A DNA stretch of 64,000 nt from Jiella marina (GCF_024359545.1 NZ_JAKQZG010000013.1:103899-167898), one strand, 5' to 3'; positions 17,702-28,614 are shown, counted from the first letter of the stretch. Translations and numbers: made by a program. Notes: generated by a model not told the origin, from the sequence alone.

Positions 17702-17732
17702 TTGAGCTTCCAGCCACTGGAAGCTCGATGAT
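17702..17732 (+). promoter_or_regulatory. CueR/HmrR-type copper promoter and operator
   Basis: TTGAGC (17702-17707) and GATGAT (17727-17732) are separated by 19 bases, the overlong spacer that MerR-family activators need. The spacer region holds a perfect 10-bp dyad, GAGCTTCCAG-CCA-CTGGAAGCTC (17704-17726), whose CTTCCAG/CTGGAAG core is that of CueR/HmrR copper operators. It lies 29 bases before the copA start. No CueR-type gene is in the window. Confidence 0.75.
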
Positions 17733-17760
17733 GAGAAGACAGACCGGAGGTTGGCAGGCC

Positions 17761-20094
<2,334 letters not shown>

Positions 20095-20140
20095 TCCAGG
20101 CTTCCCTCAAGCTCAAAGCGCGTCGGTTTCCGACGCAGTC

Positions 20141-21439
20141 ATGGTGTGGCGAGCAATGAGCAATTCAAACTTGACGTCCTCTGATCCGACGCGTGTCCTC
20201 TCGGATCGGCTCAACCAGAACTGCTTCTGCGTCACGCTCGACCGTCGATCGCTGTGCGAGGCACTAGAGCAAGAAGCTGGCGATCCGGAATTCTGCGAAA
20301 GGTTCATCCGCCCTAAGGCTCACTTGTTCTCGAACGTGCCGGTATTCCTTTCTGCCAGCCAGGTAGCCGAGATGCAGAAGGTGGTCGCAGCTATCGAGCA
20401 GACGGCCCGGCTCACAGCGTACAAGGCCGCGGTTTTCTCTTGGGCCCCCAAAATCTCGCGGGAGGATCACGGCCCGGCTGGCGCCCTGATGGGCTACGAC
20501 TTCCATCTTGGTGAAGACGGCCCCCGACTTATCGAGATTAATACCAACGCCGGTGGGGCATTCCTCAACGCTCTTCTTGCAAGAGCGCAGCGCACTTGCT
20601 GTGCGGAAATGGACCTACCAATTAAGCCGCACGCCTTTGAGGATGCGGCGTTTCGCATGTTCCAAAACGAATGGATGCGCCAGCGGGGAAACGGTGCAAT
20701 ACGTCGGATTGCTATCGTCGACGACAGGCCGGAGGAACAGTATCTTTATCCTGAGTTCGTGCTGGCGAGGCAAGCCTTGGCCGCTCGCGGCGTGGACGCA
20801 GTCATCGCGGACGCCAGCCAGCTTCGCGTTGAGGCCGGTCGGCTCAGCCTCGAGGGAAAGCCGATCGACCTTGTTTACAACCGGGTCACCGATTTTGCGT
20901 TCGATCGGCCAGAACACAAAGCGTTACGAGACGCCTACCGAGACGGCGCCGTGGTCGTCACGCCGAATTCCTACAACCACGCGCTGCTCGCCGACAAACG
21001 GAACCTTTCGATCCTCTCAGATCCGGCATTGATCGAGTCCTGGGGCTTGGAACCGAAACTTCTGGCGCAGCTCCGCTCTGTTCCGCGCACTGTCCTTGTC
21101 ACTCCCGAAAATGCCGAGGACCTTTGGAAGTCGCGGAAGGCCCTGTTTTTCAAGCCGACGGGCGGACACGGTGGAAAGGCAGTGTATCGCGGCGACAAGG
21201 TGACGAAAGGCGTCTGGGCAGAGATCAAGGGGGGTGGCTACGTTGCCCAGACCCTGGTCAGGCCGAGCGAGCGCATGATCAGGATCGATGACGCATTCCA
21301 GCCGCGCAAGATGGACATCAGGCTCTATACCTATGATGGACAGGTGCTTCTGGTTGCTGCGCGCCTCTATCAAGGACAAACCACGAATTTCAGAACACCT
21401 GGAGGCGGGTTTGCTCCAGTATTTGTGGTTCGATCATGA
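20141..21439 (+). CDS. ATP-grasp-like protein of unknown substrate
   Basis: A 432-residue protein with PRLIEINTNAGGAFLNALLA near 130, PEEQYLYPEFVLARQAL, VVVTPNSYNHALLADKRNL, ALFFKPTGGHGGKAVYRGDK and QPRKMDIRLYTYDG. The Lys-Pro-Thr-Gly-Gly loop and the later metal-binding-like acidic residues suggest an ATP-grasp ligase fold. The substrate is unknown. It follows copA by 46 bases and is followed at 31 bases by a DUF302 gene, so it is probably part of the copper operon. A second possible ATG is 15 bases downstream. The functional call is an inference from motifs. Confidence 0.5.
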   Translation: MVWRAMSNSNLTSSDPTRVLSDRLNQNCFCVTLDRRSLCEALEQEAGDPEFCERFIRPKAHLFSNVPVFLSASQVAEMQKVVAAIEQTARLTAYKAAVFSWAPKISREDHGPAGALMGYDFHLGEDGPRLIEINTNAGGAFLNALLARAQRTCCAEMDLPIKPHAFEDAAFRMFQNEWMRQRGNGAIRRIAIVDDRPEEQYLYPEFVLARQALAARGVDAVIADASQLRVEAGRLSLEGKPIDLVYNRVTDFAFDRPEHKALRDAYRDGAVVVTPNSYNHALLADKRNLSILSDPALIESWGLEPKLLAQLRSVPRTVLVTPENAEDLWKSRKALFFKPTGGHGGKAVYRGDKVTKGVWAEIKGGGYVAQTLVRPSERMIRIDDAFQPRKMDIRLYTYDGQVLLVAARLYQGQTTNFRTPGGGFAPVFVVRS

Positions 21440-21470
21440 CGGCATTTCGGGAAGATCAAAGGAACTGAGG

Positions 21471-21857
21471 ATGACCTATACAATTAATCGAACGATTGCT
21501 GGCTGGGGTATCGATGACATTGCCGCCCGAACGCGCAAGGCGTTAGCGAACCATGGCTTCGGCATACTGACCGAAATTGACGTCAAGGCGACGATGAAGA
21601 AAAAGCTCGATGTCGAGATGTCGGCGTATCGCATCCTCGGCGCCTGTAATCCGAAGATGGCGCATCAGGCGATCGGAATCGAGCCACGGGTAGGCGCGAT
21701 GCTGCCCTGCAATGTCATCCTGCGCGAAGTCGAGGGCGGCGTGGAAATCAGTGCGATCGACCCGGTGGCGTCTATGCAGGCGATCGAAAACGCCGAACTG
21801 ACAGCCGTGGCGGGTGAGGTGCGGGACCTTCTGGCGAAAGCCGTCGACGCGATTTGA
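21471..21857 (+). CDS. DUF302 family protein
   Basis: A 128-residue DUF302 protein starting MTYTINRTIAGWGIDDIAAR, with GFGILTEIDVKATMKKKLDV, YRILGACNPKMAHQAIGIEP and GAMLPCNVILREVEGG. The family is often found beside metal and redox genes and has an unassigned function; it lacks a signal peptide here, so it is cytoplasmic. AAGGA precedes the ATG. Its stop shares one base with the next start (TGATG), which shows translational coupling in the copA operon. Confidence 0.8.
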   Translation: MTYTINRTIAGWGIDDIAARTRKALANHGFGILTEIDVKATMKKKLDVEMSAYRILGACNPKMAHQAIGIEPRVGAMLPCNVILREVEGGVEISAIDPVASMQAIENAELTAVAGEVRDLLAKAVDAI

Positions 21858-22378
21858 TGGGATATACCAATGAGACGAACGCGCGCGCCTTTTCCGAAGA
21901 CCGCGCACGCCCTGCTGGCCTGTGGGAGGCGCCCGAACTTCCCGTCGCCTACTTCTCGTTCGTCCTGCATTTCGTCTGGGAGTTCGTTCAGGTTCCGACC
22001 TATACCGGCATGGCCGAGATGCCTCACTGGGAGGCGATCAAGCTTTGCATGTCGGCAACTTTTGGCGATGTCGGGTTCGCGCTGACTGCATTTTGGGCTG
22101 CCTGTCTGGCGGCACGTAGCCGTGACTGGCTCCTTCGGCCAACCCGCTTTCCGGCCGGACTCTTTGTCGCTGTCGGTATCGTCCTGACCGTAGGGTTCGA
22201 GTACTACTATACCAACATCAGCTTACGCTGGTCCTATTCGGAACTGATGCCGCTCGTACCGCCGTTAGGCACTGGTCTGAGTCCGCTCCTCCAATGGGTC
22301 GTCGTTCCGCTGCTCGTGATCTGGCTGACCCGCCGCCATCTCCTCGGCGCGCAGGCCATACGCGAGGCCAATGCATGA
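21857..22378 (+). CDS. multi-pass membrane protein
   Basis: A 173-residue protein with about four hydrophobic helices (VAYFSFVLHFVWEFVQV, ALTAFWAACLA, GLFVAVGIVLTVGFEYYY and LLQWVVVPLLVIWL). His and Glu residues near the first helix (HFVWEF) and Tyr residues after the third (EYYYTN) are notable. No family is recognised. The ATG overlaps the DUF302 stop, so it is translated with it. Its place in a copper operon suggests a membrane role in metal handling or redox, which is inference. Confidence 0.55.
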   Translation: MGYTNETNARAFSEDRARPAGLWEAPELPVAYFSFVLHFVWEFVQVPTYTGMAEMPHWEAIKLCMSATFGDVGFALTAFWAACLAARSRDWLLRPTRFPAGLFVAVGIVLTVGFEYYYTNISLRWSYSELMPLVPPLGTGLSPLLQWVVVPLLVIWLTRRHLLGAQAIREANA

Positions 22379-22574
22379 AGGGTCGACTGCCCAATGCCCG
22401 CTGCGGTCTCTGGCCACGGCCGCAGTGGCCGGAAGTTTCAGCGAGTTTTGCCGGTGCGGTCTTCGACGGTGAGAAAATCAGCGACGGCAGACATTGGGCA
22501 CTTCTCGCATAGGGCTCGTAAGGGATTGCGGCTTTTCCAGAGGGCAACGCGACCAAAGCCTGAAAGAGGAATTG

Positions 22575-23882
22575 ATGACGAGCGAATACCAGAAGAACAG
22601 CATCACCCTGTCGGGGGCTGTGGCCATGGGCACCGGTGTGATGATTGGGGCCGGTATCTTTGCGCTGACGGGCCAGATTGCCGAACTCGCCGGTCCGCTC
22701 TTCCCGCTCTCGTTCGTTGTCGGTGCGATCGTGACCGCGTTCAGCGCCTACACTTACATCAAGATGTCGAATGCGTTTCCGTCTGCGGGCGGCGTCGCCA
22801 TGATCCTGAAGAAAGCTTACGGGCCGACGACGGTCGCGGCAGGCGCCTCTCTGCTGATGGCGCTGTCAATGGTTATCAGCGAAAGTCTTGTCGCGCGCAC
22901 CTTCGGCACATATTCCCTTCAGGCCTTCGGAGGCGATCCGGATAGTGTTCTCGTGCCGATCCTCGGCGTAGGGCTGATTGTATTCGCCTTTCTTCTGAAT
23001 GCCTCGGGCACGCGGTCGGTTGGGATGTTCTCCATCGTCATGGCGGTGCTCAAGGTGGGCGGGATCGCGCTGTTCGGAGTTGCGGGACTCTGGGCGAGCG
23101 GCATCACCTTCGAGGCCACCGGCGGCGAGATGGGCGCGGGCGGTTTCATCGCCTCGGTCGCGCTGTCGATACTCGCCTTTAAGGGCTTCACTACCATCAC
23201 GAACAGCGGCGCCGAGATCACCGACCCGCATCGCAATGTTGGCCGGGCCATCGTCTGGTCGATCGCGATCTGCATCGTCGTCTATCTCCTGGTCGCCTTT
23301 GCGGTCAGCTCCAGCCTTTCGCTCGACCGCATCGTGGCAGCAAAGGACTACGCGCTGGCCGAAGCTGCCCAGCCCGCCCTTGGTCAGACCGGCTTCTACC
23401 TGACCGCGGCACTCGCGTTGATCGCGACAGCATCGGGTCTGATCGCGAGCGTTTTCGCGGTCTCGCGGATGCTGGCGATGCTGACCAACATGAAAATGAT
23501 CCCGCACAGTCATTTCGGAATGTCGGGCACAATCAAGGACCACACGCTCATCTACACAGTCGTGATCGCTGGCTTTCTCACAGTATTCTTCGACCTCAGC
23601 CGGATCGCCTCGCTTGGCGCCTTCTTTTACCTGGTGATGGACATCATCATTCACTGGGGCGTGTTCCGGCACTTACGCCAAGAGATCGGCGCGCATGGCT
23701 GGATGCTGCTGACGGCCATCGCGCTCGATGCCGGGGTACTGGCTGCATTCACCGGGATGAAGTGGCAGTCAGATCCGATGATCGTCGTGATCGGCATTGT
23801 CGGCATGGCATTGGTGTTCCTATTTGTGGGAATTTTCTTGGCACGAGGCCAAGTTAGCAGAGGCGGCCACGAGCATAGTTGA
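22575..23882 (+). CDS. APC-superfamily amino acid permease
   Basis: A 435-residue permease with about 12 membrane helices. The N-terminal GVMIGAGIFALTGQIAELAG is the substrate-binding first helix of APC transporters, followed by FSAYTYIKMSNAFPSAGGVA. AAAGAGGA precedes the ATG. The C-terminus ends in GQVSRGGHEHS with two histidines. Its substrate cannot be read from sequence; amino acids or amines are likely. Association with copper genes is positional only. About 200 bases separate it from the preceding gene, so it may have its own promoter. Confidence 0.8.
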   Translation: MTSEYQKNSITLSGAVAMGTGVMIGAGIFALTGQIAELAGPLFPLSFVVGAIVTAFSAYTYIKMSNAFPSAGGVAMILKKAYGPTTVAAGASLLMALSMVISESLVARTFGTYSLQAFGGDPDSVLVPILGVGLIVFAFLLNASGTRSVGMFSIVMAVLKVGGIALFGVAGLWASGITFEATGGEMGAGGFIASVALSILAFKGFTTITNSGAEITDPHRNVGRAIVWSIAICIVVYLLVAFAVSSSLSLDRIVAAKDYALAEAAQPALGQTGFYLTAALALIATASGLIASVFAVSRMLAMLTNMKMIPHSHFGMSGTIKDHTLIYTVVIAGFLTVFFDLSRIASLGAFFYLVMDIIIHWGVFRHLRQEIGAHGWMLLTAIALDAGVLAAFTGMKWQSDPMIVVIGIVGMALVFLFVGIFLARGQVSRGGHEHS

Positions 23883-24081
23883 AAACGGCTCAGCCATTAA
23901 CTCCTTCTGCTGTCTTTTCTCAACCCGACCATTCTATACTCATCGGACAGTTGTTGGAGACCGATACTCATATCAGTTCTGGGTTGACCGTCCCAGCTAC
24001 AGGACCCCTCATTCGATCCAGAGAGCAACGGTTTGCGACGAGCGTGATTGTCGTTGCGCTCCCCATAGACAGGAGGTTCTC

Positions 24082-24852
24082 ATGAGTGCGGTACTGCCAT
24101 CATCCCCAGAAAAGAAGGCCGTCCTCTACCGGATGGTCATGGAGGAGCATGTCTGTCCCTACGGGCTGAAGTCGAAGGACCTTCTCGAGCGCGAAGGGTT
24201 CGCGGTCGACGACAACTGGCTGACGACCCGCGACGAGACCGACGCCTTCAAGGCAAAGCATGGCGTCGAGACGACGCCGCAGACCTTCATCGGCGGCGAT
24301 CGCGTCGGCGGCTACACCGATCTGCGCGAACATTTCGGCAAGTCGGTCCAGTCTAAGGACGAGACCACCTACCAGCCGGTGATCGCCATCTTCTCGGTTG
24401 CCTTCCTGATGGCGCTGGCGGTCTCCTTTGCCGCCTATGAGACGATCTTCACCGTGCGGGCGATCGAGTGGTTCTTCGCCATCTCCATGTGCCTGCTCGG
24501 CATTCAGAAGCTGCAGGACGTCGAGAGCTTCTCGACCATGTTCCTGAACTACGACCTTCTGGCGAAGCGATGGGTGCGCTACGGCAAGATCTACCCGTTC
24601 GGCGAGACGCTGGCCGGCGTGCTGATGATTGCCGGCACCCTCACCTGGCTGTCGGCGCCGATCGCGCTGGTCATCGGGACGATCGGCGCCGTGTCGGTCT
24701 TCTATGCGGTCTATGTGCAGAAGCGCGAACTCAAATGCGCCTGCGTCGGCGGCGGCTCGAACGTGCCGCTGGGCTTCGTGTCGCTGACCGAGAACCTTGT
24801 CATGATCGGCATGGGTCTGTGGATGCCCCTTCGCATGATCGGGGGAGGCTGA
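24082..24852 (+). CDS. glutaredoxin-MauE/DoxX membrane fusion
   Basis: A 256-residue protein with an N-terminal glutaredoxin-like domain (MEEHVCPYGLKSKDLLEREG, with CPYG as a one-sided redox motif, then TTPQTFIGGDRVGGYTDL) and four to five C-terminal helices of the MauE/DoxX redox-membrane type (EWFFAISMCLLGIQKL, WVRYGKIYPFGETLAGVL). A cytosolic Cys pair lies near the end (KCACVGG). It would couple thiol redox to a membrane partner. AGGAGG lies 7 bases before the ATG. Confidence 0.8.
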   Translation: MSAVLPSSPEKKAVLYRMVMEEHVCPYGLKSKDLLEREGFAVDDNWLTTRDETDAFKAKHGVETTPQTFIGGDRVGGYTDLREHFGKSVQSKDETTYQPVIAIFSVAFLMALAVSFAAYETIFTVRAIEWFFAISMCLLGIQKLQDVESFSTMFLNYDLLAKRWVRYGKIYPFGETLAGVLMIAGTLTWLSAPIALVIGTIGAVSVFYAVYVQKRELKCACVGGGSNVPLGFVSLTENLVMIGMGLWMPLRMIGGG

Positions 24853-24984
24853 AGCCTCCTCGTTCCAACCATGTGCCAACACTGCGGACCGGGATCGGGG
24901 ACGCTCCTCGTCTTCGACAAGAACTCCGCCGTTGGCTTTCAAGACTACCCGACGGAAAAGCCACCTTCAGCAGGGAGAACAACG

Positions 24985-25107
24985 ATGATGGGCGAACACT
25001 CTGGCGATATGGGATGGATGCCTTTTGGCATGGGACTCTGGGGCATTTTCGTCCTTGTAGTCTTCGTGCTGGTGATCGCGGCGCTGGTGAAATACCTGCG
25101 ACGGTGA
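24985..25107 (+). CDS. 40-residue Met-rich membrane peptide (paralogue of 55863-55994)
   Basis: A tiny protein reading MMGEHSGDMGWMPFGMGLWG, then one hydrophobic helix and a basic end (VKYLRR). CAGGGAG precedes the start. It sits convergent to a cytochrome c gene with an 11-base gap. A similar Met-rich single-helix peptide (MGGMMGGPMMGLMMAGGG, ending KYVRGQK) precedes the second cytochrome c near 55.9 kb. Such peptides may hold copper near the membrane; this is inference. Confidence 0.65.
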   Translation: MMGEHSGDMGWMPFGMGLWGIFVLVVFVLVIAALVKYLRR

Positions 25108-25118
25108 TCGTGGCGGGT

Positions 25119-25532
25119 TCAGAAGATGCCGTTGGCCTTCTGGACCTCGCGAATATAGGCGACGATGTCGACGACTTGGCGCTCACTCACGCCCTCAACC
25201 GGCGGCATGTTTCCGAAGCCCCAGTGGTGGGCACGGGCGCCTTGCGTCGCCGCGATCAGGAATGCCTGATCGCCATGGTGGCTCGGCTCGTAGATCCGAT
25301 GGATCAGCGGCGGCCCCTGTTCGGTGCCGCCGGCGTTATCCCCGTGGCAGGCAGCACAGTTCGCGGCGAAGAGTTCCTGTCCACGCTCCGCCCGGACGGA
25401 GAGCTGTGGGACTGTCACGGCCACGATATGCTCGTCGGATGCCGGTCCTCCGGACGGGGTCCACCAGAGAAGGAACGCGCCGATTGCGAGCGCGCCGGCG
25501 ATGGCTGAGATGGTCGCTTTCGATGCCGTCAT
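25119..25532 (-). CDS. membrane-anchored monohaem cytochrome c
   Basis: A 137-residue class I cytochrome c. Residues 8-23 form an uncleaved or signal helix (ISAIAGALAIGAFLLWW). CAACH (59-63) binds haem covalently and Met109 in FGNMPP is the likely axial ligand. It is the last gene of the minus-strand copper set and is a paralogue of the CASCH protein at 55378-55866. Its position next to the multicopper oxidase suggests electron transfer in periplasmic copper oxidation, which is inference. Confidence 0.85.
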   Translation of the reverse strand: MTASKATISAIAGALAIGAFLLWWTPSGGPASDEHIVAVTVPQLSVRAERGQELFAANCAACHGDNAGGTEQGPPLIHRIYEPSHHGDQAFLIAATQGARAHHWGFGNMPPVEGVSERQVVDIVAYIREVQKANGIF

Positions 25533-25542
25533 CGGCGTCTCC

Positions 25543-26259
25543 TCATGTCACTTCGAACCAGGTCATCATTCCGCCGGCGGCATGCTCCAGCATGTGGCAA
25601 TGGCGCACCCGGACCCACTCGTTCGGCCGGACCGCGATCTTTGAGCCCAGGCGTCCATTAACCGTCGGCGTGTTGCCGATGCGGCCGCCATGTGCCCACT
25701 CCATCATCTGGCCGAAGCCGTCTGCGATGGAGCCGTCCTGGACGAGACGCCAGTCGTCGAGGACCAGAACGAGGTCGCGGTCGGCACCCCGCCACGGCTC
25801 AGGCTCGTCGACGATCAGCGCCCCGTGAAGCCCGCGGGCATTCTGCTCCCAGGATCGATTGTGGGAGTGGTACCAGTAGGTCCCCGGATCCGGCGCGACG
25901 AAATCGTAGGAGAATTGCTCACCGGGCGCGATCGCCGCCTGCGTGAGGCCAGGCACGCCATCCATCGCGTTGTCGATCCGGATGCCGTGCCAGTGCACGC
26001 TGGTCGGCTGATCGAGGCCGTTCTCGACATCGACGGCCAGACGTTCGCCTGCACGCACCCGCACCACCGGCCCTGGCGCGGTACCGTTGAATGCCCAGAC
26101 AGGCGTGGGGCCTGCGAATGTCTCGGGCACGATCTGCGCCTGGCCTACGGCAGCGACGAGAAGGTGCTGTGTGGCGGCGGATGCCCTCGATATTCCAGTC
26201 GTTGCAAGCATCGCGCTCGATCCGAGCAGGAAGCTCCGGCGACTGATCGAACATGTCAT
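25543..26259 (-). CDS. multicopper oxidase with a large internal deletion
   Basis: A 238-residue protein that begins with a Tat-type signal (SRRSFLLGSSAML) and a normal first cupredoxin domain (SVHWHGIRIDNAMDGVPGLT, TYWYHSHNRSWEQNARGLHG). It then jumps from RPNEWVRVR directly to HCHMLEHAAGGMMTWFEV, the last copper motif. Most of the middle and final domains, including HPxHxHG, is missing. The frame stays open, so the deletion is in-frame. The type 1 and trinuclear copper sites cannot form as in a full-length enzyme. It is probably a deletion relic, though a stable short copper-binding protein is possible. Full-length members are about twice this length. Confidence 0.8.
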   Translation of the reverse strand: MTCSISRRSFLLGSSAMLATTGISRASAATQHLLVAAVGQAQIVPETFAGPTPVWAFNGTAPGPVVRVRAGERLAVDVENGLDQPTSVHWHGIRIDNAMDGVPGLTQAAIAPGEQFSYDFVAPDPGTYWYHSHNRSWEQNARGLHGALIVDEPEPWRGADRDLVLVLDDWRLVQDGSIADGFGQMMEWAHGGRIGNTPTVNGRLGSKIAVRPNEWVRVRHCHMLEHAAGGMMTWFEVT

Positions 26260-26347
26260 CGTGCTGGCCCTCCCCAGCCGCAGAAGCCTTCATCGCGCGC
26301 CGGTGCGACCGTCTGGCTCGGATTGATTGCCGCAGCGGCGGCAGATG

Positions 26348-27658
26348 TCATGAAACCTTTCCCCTGCCCGCCATTTCAGGCACTGCGGGACGTGCTCGAC
26401 TAGATGGAAGGTAGACGACATCCGACATTCCAGTCCGACCAGGGATCCTTGCACGGGACTTCACGGTCCAGCGTTCGTCCAACCGGTGCTCATGCAACCG
26501 CTCGGCCATGGCTCGCGACATCACGATATCCGCGTCGAGGCTTCGACACATCGCCTGAAGCCGGCTCGCAAGGTTTACGGCGTCGCCGAGTACAGTGCAT
26601 TCGTTATGAGCCCCGGCGGCGATCACGCCTCCGATGACGCTCCCGTGATGCAGACCTATACCAAAAGACAGCGCAGCTTCACCGGAGCCGACACGTCGGT
26701 CACTCCACGCGTCAAGCTGCTGAATCAACTGCTGGGAACAGTCGAATGCATTCGCGGTGTCCTGCTGGCTGGATGCGGGAAAGCCAAATACGACCATGAC
26801 CCCATCGCCGATGAACTTGTCGATGGTGCCACCGTATTCAGAGACCATCGCGACGACGCGGTACCTGAAGTCCGATAGCAGTGATGCGACCTCCTCAAGG
26901 GGCATCTTCTCTGCGAGGCTGGTGAACCCGCGGATATCCAGGAACATGACGGCCGCCTCGTGGCGTCCCAGGCCAACGCCCAACCCTTTCGAAGCGAGGA
27001 GTTCGGCTGTCCCTGGAGAAAAGAAGCGAGCGAGGTTGGCACGTTCACTCGACTTCGACAGAGTTGATCTCACCAAGCGTTTGATGTCCACGACCAGCAT
27101 GATCTGGATGGCCGCAACAGCGGCGAATGCCAGAAGCCGAACACTCGCCGCCTGAAGATCTTCCTGCGCGAGGCCCAATCGGTAGGGGTCAGCGAAGAGT
27201 GACATCGCCCCAGTTACGATGGACCCGAGCGACACGATCGCTGCGAAGAAGAGGACGGGTCCGACACGCATTCGCATGCTGGCATGCGCCAGGAGGACGA
27301 ACGCGATGGCGAGACTTGGCGTGGCCAGCGCATCGGAGACCGAGATTCCCGGGATGAACATGTGCTCTGCCGCGAGGTAGACGACAAGCACCGCGTCGAT
27401 GAACACGTAAACCCAGTTGAAACTCGCTCGGAACGCGCCTGTCGCGACGAGAAGCACTGCGGTGAAGGACGTGCCGGTGTAAGCGGCGAGCAGTATCAGA
27501 TGGATCCCATGGCTTTCGATGTCCGGTTCCAAAGCCACCGAAATCGCAAAGACCGCCAATGCGAAGAACCGCCAGATGACGGTCCGCATCTCATTGCGGG
27601 ATTCCACCCGGATGATCGTCCGATCAAGTTCCTCCCCTGCAAAGTCAACTACTGCCAT
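26348..27658 (-). CDS. membrane class III adenylate/guanylate cyclase
   Basis: A 436-residue protein with about six N-terminal membrane helices (residues 25-195) and a C-terminal cyclase domain. Metal-binding Asp lies in AAVMFLDIRGFTSLAEKMP; IDKFIGDGVMVVFGFP and CTVLGDAVNLASRL carry the substrate and transition-state residues. This is the layout of class III enzymes that make cAMP from ATP. Lys in KFIGDG and Asp in LGDAVN favour adenylate. It stands between DUF305 and the deleted oxidase, all on one strand. Control by metal or membrane state is possible but not shown. Confidence 0.85.
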   Translation of the reverse strand: MAVVDFAGEELDRTIIRVESRNEMRTVIWRFFALAVFAISVALEPDIESHGIHLILLAAYTGTSFTAVLLVATGAFRASFNWVYVFIDAVLVVYLAAEHMFIPGISVSDALATPSLAIAFVLLAHASMRMRVGPVLFFAAIVSLGSIVTGAMSLFADPYRLGLAQEDLQAASVRLLAFAAVAAIQIMLVVDIKRLVRSTLSKSSERANLARFFSPGTAELLASKGLGVGLGRHEAAVMFLDIRGFTSLAEKMPLEEVASLLSDFRYRVVAMVSEYGGTIDKFIGDGVMVVFGFPASSQQDTANAFDCSQQLIQQLDAWSDRRVGSGEAALSFGIGLHHGSVIGGVIAAGAHNECTVLGDAVNLASRLQAMCRSLDADIVMSRAMAERLHEHRLDERWTVKSRARIPGRTGMSDVVYLPSSRARPAVPEMAGRGKVS

Positions 27659-27721
27659 CGGTGTGAATTGCGCTCCGCCGCAAACGATTCCCGTTTTCGA
27701 TCTTGAAGGTCACTCAGCGAA

Positions 27722-28171
27722 TCAGTCCTGGCCCTCGAGATCGGCAATCAGAGCCTTCATCTCGCCGATCTCCCGGCGCTGCGCCTCGATGATCTCGTCG
27801 GCGAGCTTGCGGACGCGCGGATCGGAGATGTTGGCACGCTCGCTGGTCAGTATGGCGATCGAATGATGCGGGATCATCGCCTTCATCCAGGCGACGTCCG
27901 CGATCGTGTCCTGGCTGCGCACGAGATAGAGCGAGCCGGCGAAGGCGATGATTGCAGCGGCGAAGATCGCGACATTGGCCGTTCGGTTTCGGTACATGCC
28001 GAGCATGAAGGCAAGCATGATGACGGCCATTGTCGCCCCCATGACGATCGCCATCCATGCCCGGGTTTCGCTGAAGAGGATGTGATCGAGGCTGTAGGTG
28101 TTCAGATACATCAGTCCGAACATCACGATGGTGGAGGTCGCGATCATCGCGCCGAAGGTCGAGTATTTCAT
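27722..28171 (-). CDS. DUF305 protein with membrane helices
   Basis: A 149-residue protein with three N-terminal hydrophobic helices (FGAMIATSTIVMFGLMYL, MAIVMGATMAVIMLAFMLGM, VAIFAAAIIAFAGSLYL) and the DUF305 segment ADVAWMKAMIPHHSIAILTS. The DUF305 fold is ferritin-like and is often seen with copper resistance genes. Met and His residues in MIPHH could bind metal. The next gene on this strand starts 64 bases later. Confidence 0.8.
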   Translation of the reverse strand: MKYSTFGAMIATSTIVMFGLMYLNTYSLDHILFSETRAWMAIVMGATMAVIMLAFMLGMYRNRTANVAIFAAAIIAFAGSLYLVRSQDTIADVAWMKAMIPHHSIAILTSERANISDPRVRKLADEIIEAQRREIGEMKALIADLEGQD

Positions 28172-28246
28172 GAGGCGGGTCTCTGGATGGTGGGACTTGG
28201 GACGTGGTCCCGCTGGGCGGTTGGCGCCGCCCGGCGGGAATGTTGC

Positions 28247-28528
28247 TTATTTCATCTCAACGACGGTCAACTTGCCGCGAACTCGTTCCGCAACGAACTC
28301 GATCGCCTGACCTTCCTTTGCCGTTTCCAGCATCGCGGGATCGGCGACGACGAACACCATCGTCATTGCCGGCATGTCGAGATTGACCAGTTCCTCATGC
28401 CTGATCGTCAGCTTCTTGGCCTTGGCGTCGACCTTCTGCACGGTTCCTTTGGTGAATTCAGCGGCTATCGAAGGACTCGCCACAGAGAACGAAAGGAACG
28501 CGAATGTCGCGATTTTGGTCAATTTCAT
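28247..28528 (-). CDS. CusF-like periplasmic copper-binding protein
   Basis: A 93-residue protein with a signal peptide (FAFLSFSVASPSIAA) followed by a small beta barrel: GTVQKVDAKAKKLTIRHEEL, NLDMPAMTMVFVVADPAM and EGQAIEFVAER. The MPAMTM segment provides the Met ligands typical of CusF, which delivers Cu(I) or Ag(I) to a CusCBA efflux pump. The Trp that usually stacks on the metal is not evident. A TolC-type gene is nearby but no CusA/CusB is in the window. Confidence 0.85.
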   Translation of the reverse strand: MKLTKIATFAFLSFSVASPSIAAEFTKGTVQKVDAKAKKLTIRHEELVNLDMPAMTMVFVVADPAMLETAKEGQAIEFVAERVRGKLTVVEMK

Positions 28529-28614
28529 CGTATTTTTCCTTCATAAGATTTGATTTGTTTGGTCGCGAGTGTCGCTAGCCAGACGCTCTTCCATCTGGCC
28601 AACGATAACCAGCA

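Noticed and set aside
16807..17760. N-terminal extension of CopA by about 318 residues in the same open frame
   Set aside because: It crosses an IS3 relic and an operator whose -10 element precedes 17761; the sequence before 17761 is not part of any copper ATPase.
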